Shown here piece by piece: positions 53,933 through 62,820 of a stretch of DNA of 64,000 bases (its first letter is position 1; each line of letters starts with the position of its first letter). The notes beneath the pieces were generated by a model that was given only the letters and a program-made list of their open reading frames with translations, did no database searches and was not told the DNA's origin. Source of the stretch: Propioniciclava tarda (GTDB lineage: Bacteria; Actinomycetota; Actinomycetes; Propionibacteriales; Propionibacteriaceae); assembly GCF_900182665.1 (NCBI RefSeq), contig NZ_FXTL01000017.1:1-64000 (forward strand), given 5' to 3'. The position numbers and the translations under genes were made by a program.

Positions 53933-54914
53933 CGTCCCGACGGGCGTCGTGCCGGACGCCCCCCGCCCGCTGTACCCCGAACTCGAGCCCTACGTCACTG
54001 GCCAGCTGCAGGTCGACGCTGGAAACGCCCTCTACTGGGAGGAAAGCGGCAACCCCGACGGGAAGCCTGTCGTGTTCATCCATGGGGGCCCGGGCGGCGG
54101 CGTGTCGGCCAAGACGCGGCGATTCTTCGACCCCGCCCGCTACCGCATCATCCAGTTCGACCAGCGCAACTGCGGACGCTCGACGCCGCACGCGTCCTCC
54201 GACGGCGTCGACTGGGACGCCAACACGACGTGGCATCTGGTCGCCGACCTGGAGGCGCTCCGCGAGCACCGCGGAGTCGACCGCTGGCAGGTCTTCGGCG
54301 GGTCGTGGGGCAGCTCGCTCGGCCTCGCTTACGCCGAGACGCATCCCGAGCGGGTCACCGAGCTGGTCCTCCGCGGCATCTTCACCCTGCGCCGCTCGGA
54401 GCTGGACTGGTACTACAACGGCGGCGCCGGCAACCTCGCGCCGCAGTGGCGCGAGTCGTTCCTCGCCCCGCTCGGCGCCGGCTTCACCGGTGATGCGATC
54501 GCCCGCTACCACGACCTCCTCTTCGACCCGGACCCGGCGGTCCACGGCCCCGCCGGGGTCGCCTGGACGACCTGGGAGGCCGCCACGTCCTTCCTGCATT
54601 ACAAGCCGGACGCGGTCGCCGACTTCGCCGACCCGAGCTTCGCGCTGGCCTTCGCCCGCATCGAGAACCACTTTTTCGTCAACGGGGGCTGGTTCCGCGA
54701 GGGGCAGTTGATCGAGGACGCGCACAAGGTCCGCCACCTGCCGGGCGTCATCGTTCAGGGCGCCTACGACCTGTGCTGCCCGCCGGTCACCGCCTGGGAC
54801 CTGCATCGGGCCTGGCCCGAGGCTCGGTTCGAGCTGGTGCACGCGGGGCACGCCTCCTTTGAGCCCGCCATCACCGACGCGCTGATCAGGGCGACGGACG
54901 GCTTCGCGTCCTAG
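53919..54914 (+). CDS. pip: Prolyl aminopeptidase
   Basis: Alpha/beta hydrolase of 331 aa (S33 family) that removes N-terminal proline. The oxyanion HGGPGGG, nucleophile GGSWGSS, the RGIFTLRRSELDWYY cap region characteristic of Pip, Asp in GAYDLCCP and the catalytic His in HAGHASFEP are all present. The start overlaps the DUF5709 gene. Confidence 0.95.
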   Translation: MTTSSVPTGVVPDAPRPLYPELEPYVTGQLQVDAGNALYWEESGNPDGKPVVFIHGGPGGGVSAKTRRFFDPARYRIIQFDQRNCGRSTPHASSDGVDWDANTTWHLVADLEALREHRGVDRWQVFGGSWGSSLGLAYAETHPERVTELVLRGIFTLRRSELDWYYNGGAGNLAPQWRESFLAPLGAGFTGDAIARYHDLLFDPDPAVHGPAGVAWTTWEAATSFLHYKPDAVADFADPSFALAFARIENHFFVNGGWFREGQLIEDAHKVRHLPGVIVQGAYDLCCPPVTAWDLHRAWPEARFELVHAGHASFEPAITDALIRATDGFAS

Positions 54915-54920
54915 CCATCC

Positions 54921-55715
54921 TTAGCCGCCGAGCCGGCGGACCAGCGCGTCGGCGTCCCGCTTAAGGGCGGACGCCGCCGCGTCCGTCGCCGCGTAGCCCT
55001 CGGCGGTGAGCCCCTGGACGAGAGCGTCCCGGGCATCCGCGTGCAGTTCGGCGCTGACGGCGGACGCCTCGGCGGACGCGTCCTTGCCGGCCGCCAGGGC
55101 CGCGTCGTGGGGGGCCGCGCCGGCGGCGTCCAGGTTGGACCTGGCGACCGAGATCCGGCCCGGCAGCGAGCAGGGGGCCTGGCCGTGCAGGCCGAGACGT
55201 CCGGACGCGGCCTCGCGCTGGGCGGCCCGCACCGGCTCCAGCAGCGCGCGCTGACCCCCCACCACCAGGGGAGCGGCGAGCCCGAGCCGGACGAGTTCGG
55301 CGTTGATCAGTCGGCCGTCGTTGTCCTGGACGCCGGCGAGGAGGCGTCCGTACCGGTCGTTGCCGTACGTGACCAGGTGGACGGTCGTGCCGACGGGCGC
55401 GAGGCGAGCTAGGGCCTGGGTCGCCTCGTCGGCCAGGCACTGCGCCGCGCTGCCGTCGTGGGCACGTTCGGGCGCATCGATGTTGAGCAGCCGGATCCTC
55501 GTCCGGACGCCGTCGATCTGCCCGTCCAGAGTGTCGCCGTCCGCAATCCAGACCACGACCGCATCGCCGGCCTGCGGGCTGACGGACGCCGAGGGCGGAG
55601 CCGGGGAGATCGTCGGAGTAGCGGTCCCGCCGCCGCGGGTCAGCAGCCACAGACCACCGAGCAGCAGGACGACGAGCGCCAGCGCCAACGCGCTGGCGAG
55701 GCTCCTGTTGCTCAT
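54921..55715 (-). CDS. Membrane-anchored staphylococcal-nuclease-like protein
   Basis: Exported protein of 264 aa: TM/signal anchor at about 6-27, Pro/Ser-rich linker, then a thermonuclease (SNc) domain. DGDTLDG and RIRLLNIDAPE (Arg and Asp/Glu of the active site) and YGNDRYGRLLAGV are conserved. An Ala-rich helical C-terminal extension (about 80 residues) follows. The ATG overlaps the stop of the upstream lipoprotein gene (ATGA). Confidence 0.87.
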   Translation of the reverse strand: MSNRSLASALALALVVLLLGGLWLLTRGGGTATPTISPAPPSASVSPQAGDAVVVWIADGDTLDGQIDGVRTRIRLLNIDAPERAHDGSAAQCLADEATQALARLAPVGTTVHLVTYGNDRYGRLLAGVQDNDGRLINAELVRLGLAAPLVVGGQRALLEPVRAAQREAASGRLGLHGQAPCSLPGRISVARSNLDAAGAAPHDAALAAGKDASAEASAVSAELHADARDALVQGLTAEGYAATDAAASALKRDADALVRRLGG

Positions 55716-57361
55716 CGCTTGGTGGGGGTCGCCGATGGGCTGGGTGAGGGCGAGGCCGTGGGTGAGTCCGAATGAACCGGCTCCCCGGTGCCGGTGGTGG
55801 TCGCCGCCGACAGCTTCAAGGAGGCCACGTTGCCGATGGCCGGATGCTCGCGGCCCATCGGACCTGCGGCCATCGCGACGAGCAGGTTGTCGGTGACGGT
55901 TCGCGAGAACTGGACGGATGCCTGGGTGAGCTTTGTGCCCGCCAAGCGCTCGGAGAGCGCGTTCACCCAGCCCATCGTGCCGACCGAGAAGACGCCGGCA
56001 CCTGAGGGGGCGGTGTAGTACGTCATGTCCGAAAACGTCTGGCCGCCGTGCGGGCACTGGACGGGGGAGTGGGCCACGACCTGGAGGTTGGCCGGTGTGC
56101 CGACGATGGGGTAGGCGCGGTCGATCTCGAGGCCGATGAGCCCCGGAATGGGCTTCTTCCGCGTCGCGCCGGTGCCGCGGAACAGGAAGAAGTTCTCCTC
56201 CTCGACCCTGAGGTCGGCCGTCACCGGATAGCACTCGTAGAGCATCCCGGTGAGGGAGTTCTCGGGCCGCGGGGCCGGACGCTGCCGCCAGAGCGCCGTG
56301 GTGGTAGGCCCGACGACCGGGTCCAGCTTGGCTTCCTTGTAGCCGGCCACGAGCCGCCCGTCGCCGAGCCCACCGGATTCGAGCCGAACCCGCCAGTACA
56401 CGGCGTTGGCGCCGAGGAAGGCCAGGTTGGTGCCCGCGTCGCGTGCCTTCTCGACGGCGTCCCGGAGGGGAACGGTCCAGTACTCGTCGTGGCCGAGGCT
56501 GACGATGCCACGGGCGCCCCTGAGCGTGTCGGGGTAGCGGTCGACATCCCACGTCGTCGTGTACGAGTAGTCGAGATCCAACCGCTCGGCCCGCTGGATG
56601 ATGGGCAGATCGAACTTGAACGTCTCCATGGCCCCGTTGCGGTCATAGGGGCGGTCGAAGCTGACCCGAGAGCTGCGGGTGGTGAATCGGTTGTCGGGAC
56701 CGTGGTAGAGGCTGTAGCCACCCCAGGCGTTGTAGGCCTGATTGGTCAAGACCGGCGCCATGAGTGCCAGGCGTCCGCGGTGCTGCGGCGTCCGGACGAC
56801 GAGCGGCACGTAGCGGGTCTTCGAGCCCTTCTTGGCGGTCATGAGGAAGAGATAGCTGCCCTCGGGCCAGCCGGCCGTGTCGACGGTGGTGGTCGGCTGC
56901 CAGTTCGTCGAGATGGTGCCGTCGGACGCCTTCAGCGGCGCGCTCTGAGCCAGGCCGGGGATCGGCGCGGTCGAATGCCACACCTCGCGGGCCCCGACGC
57001 CCCCGTACCAGCCGAGCCGGAAGGCTTTGAGGTCGAAGTCGCCGACCGTGGACGTCGCGTACAGGGTGGCCGCGCCACCTGGCTCGACGCTCACGGCGTC
57101 GAAGTAGGCGGCCAGTTCTCGGTCGCCGGCGTTCGTCGCCTCTGGCACCGACCAGCCGGGCGTGCCGGGCTTGGAGTTCTCCTCGGCGACCCAGTGCACC
57201 TTGTGGTCCGGGGACGCCGTGGAGCTGTCTTCCTGGGTGGCCGGCGCCTCCGGGGCATCGGTGGGCACCGGCAGGCTGGGAATGCCGCAGGCGGTCATCA
57301 GCAACGCGGCGGTGGCTGCGACGAGGCAGGCGCGGAGGCGGGAGCGAGTGGAGTGCGTCAT
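55712..57361 (-). CDS. Lipoprotein with N,N-dimethylformamidase beta-like domain
   Basis: Secreted protein of 549 aa. Lipobox LMTACG (Cys25), a Pro/Thr linker, an Ig-like domain (about 70-150), then the large DMFase-beta-like domain with VSLGHDEYW and GANAVYWRVRLE, the conserved core of this group. A Ser/Pro/Thr-rich tail ends the protein. It is translationally coupled to an exported nuclease. DMF hydrolysis is not implied; members are diverse and mostly uncharacterised. A TAGGCT -10 (minus strand, 57405-57410) is likely. Confidence 0.82.
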   Translation of the reverse strand: MTHSTRSRLRACLVAATAALLMTACGIPSLPVPTDAPEAPATQEDSSTASPDHKVHWVAEENSKPGTPGWSVPEATNAGDRELAAYFDAVSVEPGGAATLYATSTVGDFDLKAFRLGWYGGVGAREVWHSTAPIPGLAQSAPLKASDGTISTNWQPTTTVDTAGWPEGSYLFLMTAKKGSKTRYVPLVVRTPQHRGRLALMAPVLTNQAYNAWGGYSLYHGPDNRFTTRSSRVSFDRPYDRNGAMETFKFDLPIIQRAERLDLDYSYTTTWDVDRYPDTLRGARGIVSLGHDEYWTVPLRDAVEKARDAGTNLAFLGANAVYWRVRLESGGLGDGRLVAGYKEAKLDPVVGPTTTALWRQRPAPRPENSLTGMLYECYPVTADLRVEEENFFLFRGTGATRKKPIPGLIGLEIDRAYPIVGTPANLQVVAHSPVQCPHGGQTFSDMTYYTAPSGAGVFSVGTMGWVNALSERLAGTKLTQASVQFSRTVTDNLLVAMAAGPMGREHPAIGNVASLKLSAATTTGTGEPVHSDSPTASPSPSPSATPTKR

Positions 57362-57440
57362 GTGAGGTTCGGGCTGGTGGGCGGACGGGCCCAAGCCAGG
57401 GCGAGCCTAACAGCCACCTCCCAACTCGCGCGGCCGTGCA

Positions 57441-57446
57441 TACACT
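57441..57446 (+). promoter_or_regulatory. -10 box of phoH promoter
   Basis: TACACT; the predicted start near 57453 gives a 48-nt leader carrying GACGCC-TTCA-GGCGTC (57466-57481) and a GAAGGGA ribosome-binding site. Confidence 0.45.
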
Positions 57447-57500
57447 TGCCGAGGTTGACAGCCCCGACGCCTTCAGGCGTCCGATCGAAGGGACATTGCC

Positions 57501-58517
57501 CTGACGTACACGACACAGGACGCCGTCGCGACCCGCCGGATCGCGGTCGGCGCCAACATCGGCATGGTCAACGTGCTCGGGCCCCGCGACGAGTTCTTGA
57601 AGGTGCTGGAACGCGACCTGGACGCCCAGATCCACGTGCGTGGTAACGAGATCACGCTGTCCGGCGAGCCGGTCGGCGTCGCCCGGGCCGCCGATGTCCT
57701 CACCGAGTTGGTGACGATCGTGCGCACCGGCCAGGGTCTCACGACGGACGCCGTCGAGCGCGTCATCGCGATGGCGTCCGAGCACGACCACCCGGCCGAG
57801 GTGCTGACCCAGAACATCCTCTCGACGCGCGGCAAGACGATCCGGCCCAAGACGCTCAACCAGAAGCGGTACGTGGACGCCATCGACGCGCACACGGTGG
57901 TGTTCGGTATCGGCCCCGCGGGCACCGGCAAGACGTACTTGGCGATGGCGAAGGCGGTCCAGGCCCTGCAGGCTCGGCAGGTCAACCGGATCATTATGAC
58001 GCGTCCAGCGATCGAGGCCGGCGAGCGGCTCGGCTTCCTGCCGGGCACCCTGAGCGACAAGATCGATCCGTACCTGCGTCCCCTCTACGACGCCCTGCAC
58101 GACATGGTCGACCCGGAGACGGTGCCGAAGCTGCTGACCGCGGGCACCATCGAGGTGGCCCCCTTGGCCTACATGCGCGGACGCACCCTGAACGACGCGT
58201 TCATCATCCTCGACGAGGCGCAGAACACCTCGATGGAGCAGATGAAGATGTTCCTGACCCGCCTGGGCTTCAACTCGAAGATGGTCGTGACCGGCGACGT
58301 CACCCAGGTCGACCTGCCGAGCGGCATGAAGTCCGGACTCCGGGAGGTGCAGTCGATCCTGACCGACGTGGACGACATCTCGTTCTGCCGCCTGACGGCA
58401 CACGACGTCGTCCGGCACCGACTCGTCGGCAAAATCGTGGCCGCGTACGACCGCTACGAGGCGAGCGTTGACCAGGGGCCGCACCCGCGGCGTCCCGTCG
58501 AAGGGGGAAACCGGTGA
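57501..58517 (+). CDS. PhoH-like ATPase, probable CTG start
   Basis: Cytoplasmic P-loop ATPase of 338 aa. An N-terminal KH-like part (NIGMVNVLGPRDEFLKVLERDL) precedes the PhoH domain with GPAGTGKT (about 138) and ILDEAQN. It is usually next to ybeY and is linked to RNA/ribosome quality control. An in-frame TGA at 57456 bounds the frame and no ATG/GTG/TTG exists before 57564, which would cut the conserved N-terminus. CTG at 57501 has GAAGGGA 7 nt upstream and is the best start. Confidence 0.9.
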   Translation: MTYTTQDAVATRRIAVGANIGMVNVLGPRDEFLKVLERDLDAQIHVRGNEITLSGEPVGVARAADVLTELVTIVRTGQGLTTDAVERVIAMASEHDHPAEVLTQNILSTRGKTIRPKTLNQKRYVDAIDAHTVVFGIGPAGTGKTYLAMAKAVQALQARQVNRIIMTRPAIEAGERLGFLPGTLSDKIDPYLRPLYDALHDMVDPETVPKLLTAGTIEVAPLAYMRGRTLNDAFIILDEAQNTSMEQMKMFLTRLGFNSKMVVTGDVTQVDLPSGMKSGLREVQSILTDVDDISFCRLTAHDVVRHRLVGKIVAAYDRYEASVDQGPHPRRPVEGGNR

Positions 58518-58978
58518 TCGACTTGAACAACGAGTCCGGGGTCGAAGTGGACGAGACGCGCCTGGTGCAACTCGGACGCTTCTGCCTCGAACAGCTGAGG
58601 ATCCATCCGCAGGCGGAGCTCTCGATCCTGCTCGTGGATGAGCCCACGATGGCCGACTACCACGTCCGCTTCATGAACCATCCGGGCCCGACCGACGTGC
58701 TCAGCTTCCCCATGGACGAGCTTCGCCCGCCCGCCGACGGCGAGGAGCCGCCGGAGGGCCTGCTGGGCGACATCGTCCTGTGCCCCTCGGTGACCGAGCG
58801 CCAGGCGGCGGACAGCGGCCGGACGCCGGAGGCCGAGGCCGACTACCTACTCGTGCACGGGCTGCTGCATCTGCTCGGCTACGACCACGCGGAGCCCGCC
58901 GAGCACGCGACGATGTTCGCCCTGAACGACCGCCTGATCGCCGCCTGGGACGCCCATCGCCAAGGCTCGTCGCGGTGA
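58514..58978 (+). CDS. ybeY: Endoribonuclease YbeY, rRNA maturation factor
   Basis: Metal-dependent RNase of 154 aa for 16S rRNA 3'-end processing and 70S quality control. The zinc-site HGLLHLLGYDH (His about 115, 119, 125) and TDVLSFPMDE are diagnostic. GTG overlaps the phoH stop by 4 bp. It forms the phoH-ybeY-CNNM-era block conserved in bacteria, here with an enoyl-CoA hydratase gene inserted. Confidence 0.96.
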   Translation: MIDLNNESGVEVDETRLVQLGRFCLEQLRIHPQAELSILLVDEPTMADYHVRFMNHPGPTDVLSFPMDELRPPADGEEPPEGLLGDIVLCPSVTERQAADSGRTPEAEADYLLVHGLLHLLGYDHAEPAEHATMFALNDRLIAAWDAHRQGSSR

Positions 58979-59733
58979 CCGTCGAGGTCCGGCGTGAGGG
59001 GCACGTCGCCACGGTCGTCCTGAACCGTCCGGACAAGCTCAACTCCCTCACCGCTCCCATGTGGCGCGGGCTCGTCACGACGTTCAAGGAGTTGGACGCC
59101 GACGCGTCCGTCCGCGTCGTATTGCTGACCGGAGCTGGCGAGCATTTCTGCTCCGGCGCCGACATCACGGCCCTCACCGACCACCACAAGAGCGGGGAGG
59201 TGGTCGAGGCCGAGGAGGCGATCGCGTCCTGCCGCAAGCCGGTGATCGCCGTGATCCAGGGCTACTGCCTCGGCGGCGGGCTGCTGCTCGCCGCCGCGTG
59301 CGACCTGCGCATCGCCTCGACCGACTCGCGCTACGGCCTGCCGCCCGCGAAGCTCGGCATCGTGTACCCCGAGGCCGCGACACGCCGGTTCGTGTCGCTG
59401 GTGGGTCCGGCCTCCACCAAGTACCTGATCTACACCGGCGATCGCATCGAGGCGGCCCGGGCGCTGCACATCGGCCTCGTGGACGAGCTTGTCGACCCGT
59501 CGGCCCTGGCCAGCCGGGCGCAGGAGGTAGGTGCCCAGATCGCGGGCCTCAGCCGGCTCACGGTCGCGGCGACCAAGGAGATCGTCGACACGATGACGGC
59601 GGGCCGGCCGACGTCCGCTCTGGTCAACGACTGGGTGGCTCGCGCCGACTCGGGTCCGGACATCGCCGAGGGCATCGCTGCCTTCGCCGGCCGGCGGCGT
59701 CCGGACTTCACCTGGGCGCCGCCCGAACGCTAG
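58975..59733 (+). CDS. Enoyl-CoA hydratase/isomerase family protein
   Basis: Crotonase-fold protein of 252 aa. HFCSGADITAL supplies the first oxyanion-hole segment and the CLGGGLLLAAACDLRIA segment the second. The position of the first catalytic Glu is not obvious (PPAKLGIVYPEAAT has Glu at the second position), so hydratase or isomerase activity cannot be fixed. The GTG overlaps the ybeY stop (GTGA), so it is embedded in a ribosome-maturation operon. Confidence 0.85.
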   Translation: MTVEVRREGHVATVVLNRPDKLNSLTAPMWRGLVTTFKELDADASVRVVLLTGAGEHFCSGADITALTDHHKSGEVVEAEEAIASCRKPVIAVIQGYCLGGGLLLAAACDLRIASTDSRYGLPPAKLGIVYPEAATRRFVSLVGPASTKYLIYTGDRIEAARALHIGLVDELVDPSALASRAQEVGAQIAGLSRLTVAATKEIVDTMTAGRPTSALVNDWVARADSGPDIAEGIAAFAGRRRPDFTWAPPER

Positions 59734-59759
59734 AACGCTGGCGGCGGGGGACCTTCGTC

Positions 59760-59777
59760 GGCTGAGCTTGTCGAAGC
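59760..59777 (+). repeat. Second copy of dispersed repeat
   Basis: GGCTGAGCTTGTCGAAGC, one mismatch from the gatA copy at 47272. It lies in the 87-bp gap after the crotonase gene and within CTTCG/CGAAG short arms, so it may form part of a terminator hairpin. Confidence 0.65.
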
Positions 59778-59820
59778 TCTAGCCGCCGGCAGCGTCGACG
59801 CCCTCTGTCGGCGGTGCTGC

Positions 59821-60438
59821 TTAGGCGGTCGCCAGCCAGGTCGCGACCGCCTCCAGCGCACGGCGCTGAGGCTCGCTGTCGCTTGCGCCGGAGACGGTGA
59901 TCAGCGAGCCGGGGCTGCGCATGGCCACGAAGAGCGTGCTCAGGCCGCCGTCGTCGGACGCCTTGAGGGTGATCTCGGCGCCCTGCAGGCCGCCGACCTT
60001 CGCGTCCTTCTGCGCGGTGACGGACGCCTCGGTGCCGGCGTTCTGGGCCGTCACGTACCAGGTCAGGAATGAAGCGAAGTCCTGCTTGTCGGTGGCCACG
60101 GTCTGGACGGTGATCGTGTGCTGCCCGGGGCTGCGCAGGAAGGCCACCAGTTGCGTGGCGCCTGTCGTGGGGGCATCGCTGACGAGGGCGGTGGCGTCCA
60201 CGTAGCCGGTGGGCACCGGGATCACGAAGCCCGCCCGGGTGATCTTCTGGGTCGGCTCGACGAAGGCGGGCGTCTTGGCCGGCGCGGTGGGCGTGGCGGG
60301 CGCCGGGGTGCGGCTGGTGGCCGGGGCGTCCGGCCAGCCCGTCGGCGGCACCGTCGAGGCGGGCTTGACGGTCGCGCAGCCGGCGAGGCTCGCGACCGCC
60401 AGCGTGGCGACGGCCAGGGTCCGGAGGCTTCGATTCAC
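59821..60438 (-). CDS. Lipoprotein, LpqN-like
   Basis: Secreted lipoprotein of 205 aa: signal peptide with SLAGC (Cys21), a Pro/Ala/Thr linker to about residue 55, then a beta-alpha domain (FVIPVPTGYVDAT, LQGAEITL) similar to LpqN/LpqT-type mycobacterial lipoproteins by pattern only. GTG at 60438 is supported by TACGGT 6 nt upstream on the minus strand. Function unknown. Confidence 0.78.
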   Translation of the reverse strand: MNRSLRTLAVATLAVASLAGCATVKPASTVPPTGWPDAPATSRTPAPATPTAPAKTPAFVEPTQKITRAGFVIPVPTGYVDATALVSDAPTTGATQLVAFLRSPGQHTITVQTVATDKQDFASFLTWYVTAQNAGTEASVTAQKDAKVGGLQGAEITLKASDDGGLSTLFVAMRSPGSLITVSGASDSEPQRRALEAVATWLATA

Positions 60439-60444
60439 CCGTCC

Positions 60445-60450
60445 ACCGTA
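60445..60450 (-). promoter_or_regulatory. -10 box of leaderless lipoprotein promoter
   Basis: TACGGT on the minus strand, 6 nt before the GTG at 60438. Confidence 0.45.
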
Positions 60451-60510
60451 CGTGCGGGCCACGCCAGCGGCCCGCCCGACACGCTCGGTCGGCGCCACGC
60501 CCACGCGGGA

Positions 60511-60516
60511 TAGACT
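60511..60516 (+). promoter_or_regulatory. -10 box upstream of CNNM-era transcription unit
   Basis: TAGACT; the predicted start near 60523 gives a leader of about 30 nt containing GGGAG before the TTG start at 60553. Confidence 0.5.
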
Positions 60517-60552
60517 GACGACTCCTGCCCGGCAGCTTGGGAGTGAGCCGCG

Positions 60553-61896
60553 TTGTCTGAAGTCCACGTGACCGAGATCGTCGTCGCGGTCGTCTGTGTG
60601 CTCCTCGCCAGTCTGATGACGGCCGGAGAAGCCGCGTTACAGGCGTTCTCCAAGTCGCGCGCCGACACGCTCGCCAAGGAACACCCGGGCGCGCGCACCG
60701 CACGGCTGGTCCAGATCATGCAGGACAAGGCGCCCTACCTGAACACATCGCTGTTCATCCGCGTCCTGCTCGAGGTGGTCGCCATCGTCCTGACCACCCT
60801 GGTCGTCATCGACTTCGTGGAGCCGACGCTGTGGCGCGTGGTGTGGGCCGTCGCCATCATGGTGGGCGTCTCCTTCATTCTGCTGGGCGTCGCTCCCCGG
60901 ACGCTGGGCCGGCAGCACGCCGACTCGATCGCCCTGGCCACCGCGCGGCCGCTGTCGCTGCTGACCACCGTCTTGGGCCCGATCCCGCAGGTCATGATCG
61001 TCATCGGCAACCTGATCACCCCGGGTCGGGGCTACGTGGACGGCCCGTTCACCTCCGAGGCCGAACTCCGCGAGCTCATCGACCGGGCCGGCAGCACCGA
61101 CCTCATCGAGGACGGCGAGCGCAAGATGATCCACTCGGTCATCGACCTCGGCGACACCATCGTCAAGGAGGTGATGGTGCCGCGCACCGAGATGGTCTAC
61201 ATCGAGCTGGGCAAGACCCTGCGGCAGGCGGTGTCGCTGTCGTTGCGGTCGGGGTTCTCACGCATCCCGGTGATCGGCGAGGATCTCGACGACGTGCGCG
61301 GCATCCTCTATCTCAAGGACGCCATCCGCCGGATCTACGACAACCCGAGGGCCGAGGCGTCCGAGACGGTGGACAGCCTGATGCGTCCGCCCACGTTCAC
61401 GCCGGACAGCAAGCCGATCGACGAGTTGCTGCGCGAGATGCAGCTGAACCACCGCCACGTGGTCGTGATCGTCGACGAGTTCGGCGGCACCGCCGGGCTC
61501 GCAACCATCGAAGACATCCTCGAGGAGATCGTCGGCGAGATCGTCGACGAGCACGACGGCGACGAGGTGCCGCCGGTCACCGAGCTGGCCGACGGACGCT
61601 TCCGCGTGTCGTCCCGACTCTCCCTCGACGACCTGGGCGAGCTGTTCGACGCCGACCTCGAGCAGGACGACGTCGACACCGTCTTGGGCCTGATGGCCAA
61701 GGAGCTGAACAAGGTGCCGCTGCCAGGAGCCGTCGTCCGCTTCAACGACCTCGAGCTCGTGGCCGAGCGGGCGGCCGGACGCCGTCACAACATCCAGACC
61801 GTGCTGGTGTCTCGACTCAGCGACGCTGACCTGCAGCCTGCGGTCGGCGATTCACCGGACGCCGCGGCGTCCGAATCCAGCAAGGAGCAGTCATGA
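60553..61896 (+). CDS. CNNM/CorC-type hemolysin-family transporter
   Basis: Protein of 447 aa: CNNM membrane domain with three to four TM helices (about 1-150), a CBS-domain pair (VPRTEMVYIELGKTL... and LMRPPTFTPDSKP..., with the DEFGGTAGLATIEDILEEIVGEI segment) and a C-terminal CorC_HlyC domain. Members are implicated in Mg2+ or Co2+ efflux. It starts with TTG, supported by GGGAG about 8 nt upstream. It overlaps era (ATGA), the usual neighbour. Confidence 0.93.
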   Translation: MSEVHVTEIVVAVVCVLLASLMTAGEAALQAFSKSRADTLAKEHPGARTARLVQIMQDKAPYLNTSLFIRVLLEVVAIVLTTLVVIDFVEPTLWRVVWAVAIMVGVSFILLGVAPRTLGRQHADSIALATARPLSLLTTVLGPIPQVMIVIGNLITPGRGYVDGPFTSEAELRELIDRAGSTDLIEDGERKMIHSVIDLGDTIVKEVMVPRTEMVYIELGKTLRQAVSLSLRSGFSRIPVIGEDLDDVRGILYLKDAIRRIYDNPRAEASETVDSLMRPPTFTPDSKPIDELLREMQLNHRHVVVIVDEFGGTAGLATIEDILEEIVGEIVDEHDGDEVPPVTELADGRFRVSSRLSLDDLGELFDADLEQDDVDTVLGLMAKELNKVPLPGAVVRFNDLELVAERAAGRRHNIQTVLVSRLSDADLQPAVGDSPDAAASESSKEQS

Positions 61897-62819
61897 CCGC
61901 CGAGGGCTTCCGTTCCGGTTTCGCCTGCTTCGTCGGGCGTCCGAACGCCGGCAAGTCGACCCTGACCAACGCGATCGTGGGCGAAAAGATCGCGATCACC
62001 TCGTCCAAGCCGCAGACGACGCGGCACGTCATCCGCGGCATCGTGACGCGTGCGGACGCGCAGCTGGTCCTGGTGGACACGCCCGGGCTGCACCGGCCCC
62101 GGACGCTGCTGGGGCAGCGTCTCAACGACCTCGTGTACGAGACGTGGGCTGACGTCGACGTCATCGGGGTCTGCCTGCCGTCGTCGCAGCACGTCGGCCC
62201 CGGTGATGAGTTCCTGCTGACGGAGATCGCCGCGCTGCCGCGGCGTCCGAAGCTGCTGGCGCTGGCGACCAAGTCCGACCTCGTCGGTCCGACGCGGCTG
62301 GCCGAGCACCTGATGCGCATCCAGGCGCTGGAGGAGAAGCTGGGGATTCGCTGGGAGGCCATCATCCCCGTCTCGGCCGTGACGAACGACCAGGTCGACG
62401 TCGTCGTCAACGAGATCGTCAAGCTCCTCCCGGACGGCCCGCCGCTCTACCCGATGGACGCCGTGACGGACGAGTCGGAAGAGGTGAGGATCGCGGAACT
62501 GATCCGAGAGGCGGCCCTGGAAGGCGTGCGCGACGAGCTGCCGCACTCGATCGCGGTCGTCGTCGACGAAATGCTGCCGCGCGAGGGGCGTCCGGCGGAC
62601 AAGCCGCTGCTCGACATCTTCGCGACCATCGTGGTCGAACGGGATTCGCAGAAGGGCATCATCATCGGCCACCAGGGCGAGCGCCTGCGGGAGGTCGGGC
62701 GCGATGCGCGGCTCCAGATCAACAAGCTCCTGGGCACCCCGACCCACCTCGCCCTCAAGGTCAAGGTCATGCGCGACTGGCAGCGGGACGCCAAACAGCT
62801 GAACCGCCTCGGGTTCTGA
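61893..62819 (+). CDS. era: GTPase Era
   Basis: Ribosome-assembly GTPase of 308 aa that binds the 16S rRNA 3' end. G1 GRPNAGKST (15-23), G3 DTPG, G4 TKSD and the C-terminal KH domain with GIIIGHQGERLREVGRDAR are canonical. It is coupled to the CNNM gene and in the same run as ybeY and phoH, which act on the same rRNA end. Confidence 0.96.
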   Translation: MTAEGFRSGFACFVGRPNAGKSTLTNAIVGEKIAITSSKPQTTRHVIRGIVTRADAQLVLVDTPGLHRPRTLLGQRLNDLVYETWADVDVIGVCLPSSQHVGPGDEFLLTEIAALPRRPKLLALATKSDLVGPTRLAEHLMRIQALEEKLGIRWEAIIPVSAVTNDQVDVVVNEIVKLLPDGPPLYPMDAVTDESEEVRIAELIREAALEGVRDELPHSIAVVVDEMLPREGRPADKPLLDIFATIVVERDSQKGIIIGHQGERLREVGRDARLQINKLLGTPTHLALKVKVMRDWQRDAKQLNRLGF

Positions 62820-62820
62820 C

